From Christensenella sp. UBA1782 (GTDB lineage: Bacteria; Bacillota; Clostridia; Christensenellales; DTU072), in contig DCGI01000014.1 of assembly GCA_002315475.1 (NCBI GenBank), forward strand, positions 5,177-13,954: 8,778 nucleotides of DNA. The letters run 5' to 3'. Position numbers and translations under genes: made by a program. Of this stretch, positions 6,401-8,778 are shown piece after piece. Position 1 is the stretch's first letter. Every line of letters starts with the position of its first letter. The notes below the pieces were generated by a model that was given only the letters and a program-made list of their open reading frames with translations, did not search any database and was not told the origin of the DNA.

Positions 6401-8778
6401 TAAACGAGGGTACTTGCGGTCGCTTCGTCATGTTTGTATTCGAGAGCATACAAATTATAGGTGCTATCGGCTACGACAATCTGTTGAATGTCGGGTTCGA
6501 CGGCAACGTTGACTTTGATTAAACTGCTATCGGTGGTCGCGGTATTCTTGTTCTTTTCGGCAACCCAGTTATCGGCTTGCGTCTTGCTTTCGATATCTTT
6601 TACGCTCAATTCACCGAAGGAGATTTCGCCTTCCGTCTTGATTTCGGAAAGGGTATGAACGGTGGCCGTTGCGGGAATGTCGCTCTTTTGCAGTTCGACG
6701 ATTTCCACGTTATCGAAGAGTACGCCGCCGATCATGTGTTTGGTGGTATCGGTACCTTCGCCGAAAAGCAAGTTCAAAGAAAGTTCTCGCGTGGAAAGTT
6801 GGTTACCTTGTACGTAGACGGTTACTTTTTGCCAAGAATTCAAAACGCCTTTCGTGGTTTCTTCGATACCGTCGCCCGATCCGGTCAAACGGATAGTGGC
6901 GTAGGGAGCGTCGTATTCGTTGTTTTGTTCCCAGTTGGCACAGGCGGCATCGTAGGCTTTCTTAGCGATATTGTATTCCGCCAAAGAGGTGTCATAAGAC
7001 GCTTTTTTGGAATTGTAGGTTTCTACACTCGTCTTCATGGTGCTGACGTAGGAGATATTATCCCTACGTTCCTTATGATAGCCCGCCATAATGTCGTCGG
7101 TTACGTGCCAACCTTCCATGGTATCCTTCGTATAAGCGGGGGTAGGAACTATATCGGTGTTTTCTTGCAAGCAGAAATATAAATAGGTATAGACAAAGTC
7201 TTCCGCTACATCATTATCCACTTCGTCGGCGGTCAAACCGACATCGGTGAAAAGCCATGTTTTTACGTTGGCAAGCAAGTTCTCTTGTTGTACTCCGATA
7301 GCGGTGGCAAACGTGGTAAGATCTTGTGCATACGCATCGGCTTGCGCTTTTTCGTCGGTCGTCAACGACTGGAAGTATTCTTTCGGGAAAGCATAAGACT
7401 CCGGTTCTTCGGCATTTGCCAAAACGTATAACTTATAAGCTACGACGTCCGAAGTCTTTTTGGATAGCGGATCGGTAGGCTTTTCCGGTTCGCTCGTCGC
7501 TTTGTAAGGAGCAAAGTAAGAATCGGAATTATTATAAGAGGTAGAATCCGTATATTGTTTAGCCCATACGTACGTCCAAACGCTGATGGCGTAGTACGTA
7601 TTCTTTTCGATAACGATGGTATCGTCATGGGTAAACCCGCCGGCGGCAAGGGTTTTGTTGTAGAGCATCAACATTTTGGTTTCGCCGTCCGCCAGTCCGT
7701 CGCGCGTCATCACTTGATTTTCCCAGTTATCGTATCCCATGGCGATAAAATCGCTGGCATATTGATTATAAAGGTCGCTTTCGTTGCCTTCGTTGTAAAG
7801 TTTCGATATATCGACTACGCCGTAATAATAAGCGGTAGCGGTGGTATCCGAAGTCTTTGTCCAGTTCTTTAAGTTGGACGTGGTGTAATATCCTCTGAAG
7901 GTATTGAAATACTTTCTGTAAGAATCGCTACGGAAAGTCGTGTCGTGCGAACTCGTCGTCATGTCGGCGTCAATCAAATAATAGCAGGACAATGCGTTTA
8001 CCATCGGGTTGAGAGCATTGTCTTTGTCGCTCTTCGTGGAAAGAACGTCGGCGGCATAGTTTACGAAGTTCTCATGCAAATCGTCTTCGGCGTTATAACC
8101 GGTATAAACCGAAGAAAATTCCGCTTCTTTTTCGTTTTCGGGTTCTTCTACCAATTTCGTGCAGATGATGTTATCAAACAAAGCATATCCGCGCGTAGCG
8201 TATTTTTCGGCGTTGTATTTGGTGTAGGTATCCGAAGTCGCTTCCGAGAAGCCGTAGCCGAGCCACAGTTCCAAACTGACGGACATGGCGTTGGATTTGT
8301 TGGTTTCGATATAGAATTCGTAGGTTTGCCATTCGTTTTTGGTGTTGATGCATTGATATTCATAATCAATATCGCCGCGAATGATAAACCAAGCACCCTT
8401 CGTGTTATCACCGTCTTCGGCATCAATCAAGCTGCAAACGGAGAATTGTAATTTATACACGCTGCCGGCTGCGAGGGTATAACTTCCGCCGGTAACCTTC
8501 AAACTTCCTTCGGTAATCGTCGAAGCGATTAAAAGCGCGTTGGTGTCCTGTTGCACGCGAACGGCTTTTCCGTTCTCCTTTACGACTTTGCCGTTCTCGT
8601 CCAATTTATCGGTCAGAGGGGTATTTTTATCGATTCCGGGATACGCAAGCGCAATGGGGGTATCGAGGGAAAGGGTTTCTCCGTCATTACCGGTTTCTTT
8701 GGCGAGAGTAATCTGCCACGAATCGGTTACCGACTTGAACGTCTTTTCGTCGGCAAGGCTCAAAGCGGATACCAAAAC
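3433..8778 (-). CDS. Giant multi-module extracellular protein with C-terminal membrane anchor, N-terminus outside window
   Basis: At least 1,781 residues; the frame is open to the right edge, so signal peptide and start lie outside. Residues are numbered from the TTG codon at 8775. I do not recognise a named gene. Five modules share a jelly-roll pattern typical of carbohydrate-binding/galactose-binding-like folds: Trp-x-x-(Y/V)-x-(F/V)-Y-(I/V), then L-x-L-x-x-G, then G-x-x-x-FD-x-(V/I) at the end. They lie at about 77-208, 355-695 (interrupted), 757-905, 1127-1268 and 1436-1627. A fibronectin-III-like module (965-1085) sits between the third and fourth. An Asp/Glu-rich linker (1661-1686), one transmembrane helix (about 1694-1718) and a lysine-rich cytoplasmic tail (1719-1780) finish the protein. 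There is no LPXTG motif and no visible catalytic domain. Likely role is glycan binding or adhesion at the cell surface, which is inference. It ends with TAA at 3433-3435 and uses the shared terminator at 3376-3417. No frameshift is seen. Confidence 0.9.
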   Translation of the reverse strand, partial: VLVSALSLADEKTFKSVTDSWQITLAKETGNDGETLSLDTPIALAYPGIDKNTPLTDKLDENGKVVKENGKAVRVQQDTNALLIASTITEGSLKVTGGSYTLAAGSVYKLQFSVCSLIDAEDGDNTKGAWFIIRGDIDYEYQCINTKNEWQTYEFYIETNKSNAMSVSLELWLGYGFSEATSDTYTKYNAEKYATRGYALFDNIICTKLVEEPENEKEAEFSSVYTGYNAEDDLHENFVNYAADVLSTKSDKDNALNPMVNALSCYYLIDADMTTSSHDTTFRSDSYRKYFNTFRGYYTTSNLKNWTKTSDTTATAYYYGVVDISKLYNEGNESDLYNQYASDFIAMGYDNWENQVMTRDGLADGETKMLMLYNKTLAAGGFTHDDTIVIEKNTYYAISVWTYVWAKQYTDSTSYNNSDSYFAPYKATSEPEKPTDPLSKKTSDVVAYKLYVLANAEEPESYAFPKEYFQSLTTDEKAQADAYAQDLTTFATAIGVQQENLLANVKTWLFTDVGLTADEVDNDVAEDFVYTYLYFCLQENTDIVPTPAYTKDTMEGWHVTDDIMAGYHKERRDNISYVSTMKTSVETYNSKKASYDTSLAEYNIAKKAYDAACANWEQNNEYDAPYATIRLTGSGDGIEETTKGVLNSWQKVTVYVQGNQLSTRELSLNLLFGEGTDTTKHMIGGVLFDNVEIVELQKSDIPATATVHTLSEIKTEGEISFGELSVKDIESKTQADNWVAEKNKNTATTDSSLIKVNVAVEPDIQQIVVADSTYNLYALEYKHDEATASTLVYKGDESILTIAPNKCYRFAFLVKTIDIESGKGVDITLLKGEKPEDISTSFNTGVSDYNTDGKWTEIAYYIRGDLKKTWYLTMKVALGEGDRFDSDNYIKGSVKMAAFNCMEITYDEFTDAATGDKVVSGLSLYSISQDIDSNDISITNATYSTIDYSKTDKEEFDEDGTLSGIAVPSSWTIGTPIANNFTETVSNVSITEKGLMTWSAVTYNTSDSTDKLKTDVKPVLYEIWVRYTEDGQTVEKLYDTVDGTETEYTIDASFATSRECKFAVKAIGSDGVSSVSTYTSGSLTFGGNDIPAIPAETAKKKAQRATAGTILVQEGLYEEGSYADAYKSPYATALRITSDYNTALAVSTASSNTIDLDAEGTYKISVWAKTEVGTKASIVLTSSNGSLYAEVADNIIGYKQIDTNGRWQEYCFYVKTKNFDVSLTVNLCLGNPFASKKSEKKDSDEIEFYALSDLSKGNVWFDAVRIEKIEEEDFKIAKDYNEVKTEEYATLQPSDKDIYQNIPSYIYMLEYTIDSFDASDEGDEGFGNEPNNYTHGKGSDFESADETIANEGYGVYDRMSSSVDMQNALKYLYTSQDSAKEDVLAFNNFFNEAVCSDTMLDMADSKSWTADDWSAFLNNFLKVNRTDESGAVVEDGGRNVLAMSNKLATGFAQKYSLNSGYTYKMAAGKYYKFTFSASTLLAALTWTDATTEAKATYNDGNGTWASDYVNYYVADGESYKQATSTFSASTTYYTVSYNMENAYGELRFDSGEKDKDDLSVYISSYNKDAKYDSNTNLSKTYSIYIYNPEDGTDTSASWTFYLGDDPDKDDTTGLARYLVGMMAIDLVSVEEIEKDIYDAAKTAAQDADGKIDAKSANLFYEYESEEEDKDDDGDKDDDEEPTEEQNFWEKLVASDYFWLYISSFVLAVIIIVVIIVFVIRRIKKKHPKKKKIQNMVNTEKDIQVVEAAPQEKEEALESDEYVDTPKPLYVQRTTSKKKKKK
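3436..3795 (-). other. Acidic linker, transmembrane anchor and basic cytoplasmic tail of the giant surface protein (residues 1661-1780)
   Basis: A run of Asp/Glu with Lys (1661-1686) leads to the hydrophobic helix YFWLYISSFVLAVIIIVVII (1695-1714) and continues to FVI (1716-1718). RRIKKKHPKKKK (1719-1730) follows as a strong positive-inside stop-transfer signal. A roughly 50-residue Glu-rich tail (EKEEALESDEY) ends in six lysines. Topology is outside-N, inside-C, so the jelly rolls face the wall. This anchor replaces sortase attachment. Confidence 0.88.
3895..4470 (-). repeat. Jelly-roll module 5 with an internal insertion (residues about 1436-1627)
   Basis: The entry is GRNVLAMSNKLATGFAQKYS (1436-1455) and MAAGKYYKFTFSAST (1464-1478), closely paralleling module 2. 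After an insertion (about 1495-1545) come GELRFDSG (1543-1550), LSVYISSY (1557-1564), KTYSIYIYNPEDG (1578-1590), SWTFYLGDD (1596-1604) and YLVGMMAIDLVSVEEI (1616-1631). The final FDN signature has become AIDLV. Confidence 0.55.
4972..5397 (-). repeat. Jelly-roll module 4 of the giant surface protein (residues about 1127-1268)
   Basis: This is the clearest copy: SPYATALRITS (1127-1137), LDAEGTYKISVWAKT (1155-1169), GRWQEYCFYVKT (1204-1215), VSLTVNLCLGN (1220-1230) and KGNVWFDAVRIEKI (1255-1268). The order and spacing match CBM4/9-like domains. Aromatic residues on the strands (Trp1166, Trp1206) could line a sugar cleft, but no binding specificity can be read out. Confidence 0.7.
5521..5883 (-). 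other. Fibronectin type III-like module (residues about 965-1085)
   Basis: The order of conserved positions fits an FnIII sandwich: GLMTWSAV (993-1000) with the B-strand Trp, LYEIWVRYTEDG (1019-1030) with the C-strand Tyr, TEYTID (1045-1050) and CKFAVKAIGSDGVSSVS (1059-1075), which is the F-strand 'Y/F-x-V-x-A' pattern. It probably spaces the sugar-binding modules. A bacterial FnIII or Big-type Ig fold are the alternatives. Confidence 0.6.
6061..6507 (-). repeat. Jelly-roll module 3 of the giant surface protein (residues about 757-905)
   Basis: The entry is YNLYALEYK (773-781) and IAPNKCYRFAFLVKT (801-815), followed by GKWTEIAYYIRGDLK (852-866), LTMKVALGEGD (871-881) and GSVKMAAFNCMEITY (891-905). 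The usual FDN at the end is replaced by FNC, so this copy is more diverged than 1, 2 and 4. Confidence 0.6.
6691..7713 (-). repeat. Jelly-roll module 2, split by a helical insertion (residues about 355-695)
   Basis: The N-terminal half is LMLYNKTLAAGGF...VIEKNTYYAISVWTYVWAK (369-406), matching the entry strands of modules 4 and 5. The C-terminal half is ATIRLTGSG (626-634), NSWQKVTVYVQG (646-657), LSLNLLFGEG (665-674) and GGVLFDNVEIVEL (683-695). About 215 residues separate the halves, whereas modules 1, 3 and 4 run through in 130-150. An alternative is two degenerate half-modules rather than one interrupted domain. Confidence 0.55.
6916..7398 (-). other. Predicted helical insertion within module 2 (residues about 460-620)
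   Basis: This stretch is rich in Ala, Lys, Glu and Asp with heptad-like hydrophobics, unlike the Thr/Ser/Asp-rich beta modules around it. It includes LTTDEKAQADAYAQDLTTFA (471-490), a mixed middle (500-545), and a likely coiled coil MKTSVETYNSKKASYDTSL...AKKAYDAACANW (580-615). A similar DILHENF...LNPMVNALS helical-looking section (about 232-265) precedes the module. Function is unknown; it may be a spacer or a protein-contact element. Confidence 0.45.
8152..8547 (-). repeat. Jelly-roll module 1 of the giant surface protein (residues about 77-208)
   Basis: The module runs from NALLIAS (79-85) through LAAGSVYKLQFSV (101-113), which is the usual 'component X is felt by the ligand-facing strand' entry, to NEWQTYEFYIE (147-157), SLELWLGYG (167-175) and GYALFDNIICTKL (196-208). 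The end pattern with FDN is shared with modules 2 and 4 and is typical of CBM4/9-like folds. Upstream residues 1-76 contain an earlier strand region but no complete module. Confidence 0.65.

Overview
The window looks like chromosomal DNA of a low-to-mid-GC Bacillota, most likely an uncultured gut Clostridia. Three things suggest this: a tetrahydrofolate (THF) riboswitch controlling an ECF-type folate S-component, a SpoVB-type flippase, and a very large wall-spanning protein built from carbohydrate-binding-like jelly rolls with a lysine-rich C-terminal membrane anchor. The taxonomic guess (for example Christensenellales/Borkfalkia-like) is inference only. I see no tRNA, rRNA, CRISPR array, insertion sequence or phage gene.

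Layout. (1) Positions 1-808, minus strand: the N-terminal 269 codons of a glycoside hydrolase family 2 (LacZ-like) gene. It has a strong sigma-A-type promoter (869-897) and a 20-bp near-perfect inverted repeat at the expected transcription start (843-862), a good operator candidate. (2) Positions 983-1606, minus strand: a FolT-like ECF transporter substrate-binding subunit. Its leader (1608-1748) holds a clear THF riboswitch aptamer and a hairpin that buries the Shine-Dalgarno sequence. (3) Positions 1843-3402, plus strand: a SpoVB/MurJ-type polysaccharide or lipid-linked-precursor flippase, divergent from folT, ending inside its own terminator hairpin. (4) Positions 3433-8778, minus strand: a gene that runs off the right edge and encodes at least 1,781 residues of an extracellular protein. 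It has five jelly-roll modules, one fibronectin-III-like module, a helical insertion, an acidic juxtamembrane linker, one transmembrane helix and a basic cytoplasmic tail. The flippase and this gene converge on one bidirectional terminator (3376-3417).

How they fit together. The GH2 enzyme and the multi-module surface protein both suggest interaction with glycans, but they are far apart with unrelated transcription units between them, so a joint pathway is only a possibility. The folate gene is a self-contained regulatory unit: THF sensing in the leader should turn off uptake of folate. No energising ECF module (EcfA/A'/T) is present, so the S-component probably uses a shared module encoded elsewhere. 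The clearest regulatory story in the window is the folT leader, where the sequence shows both the aptamer and a plausible switching pairing.
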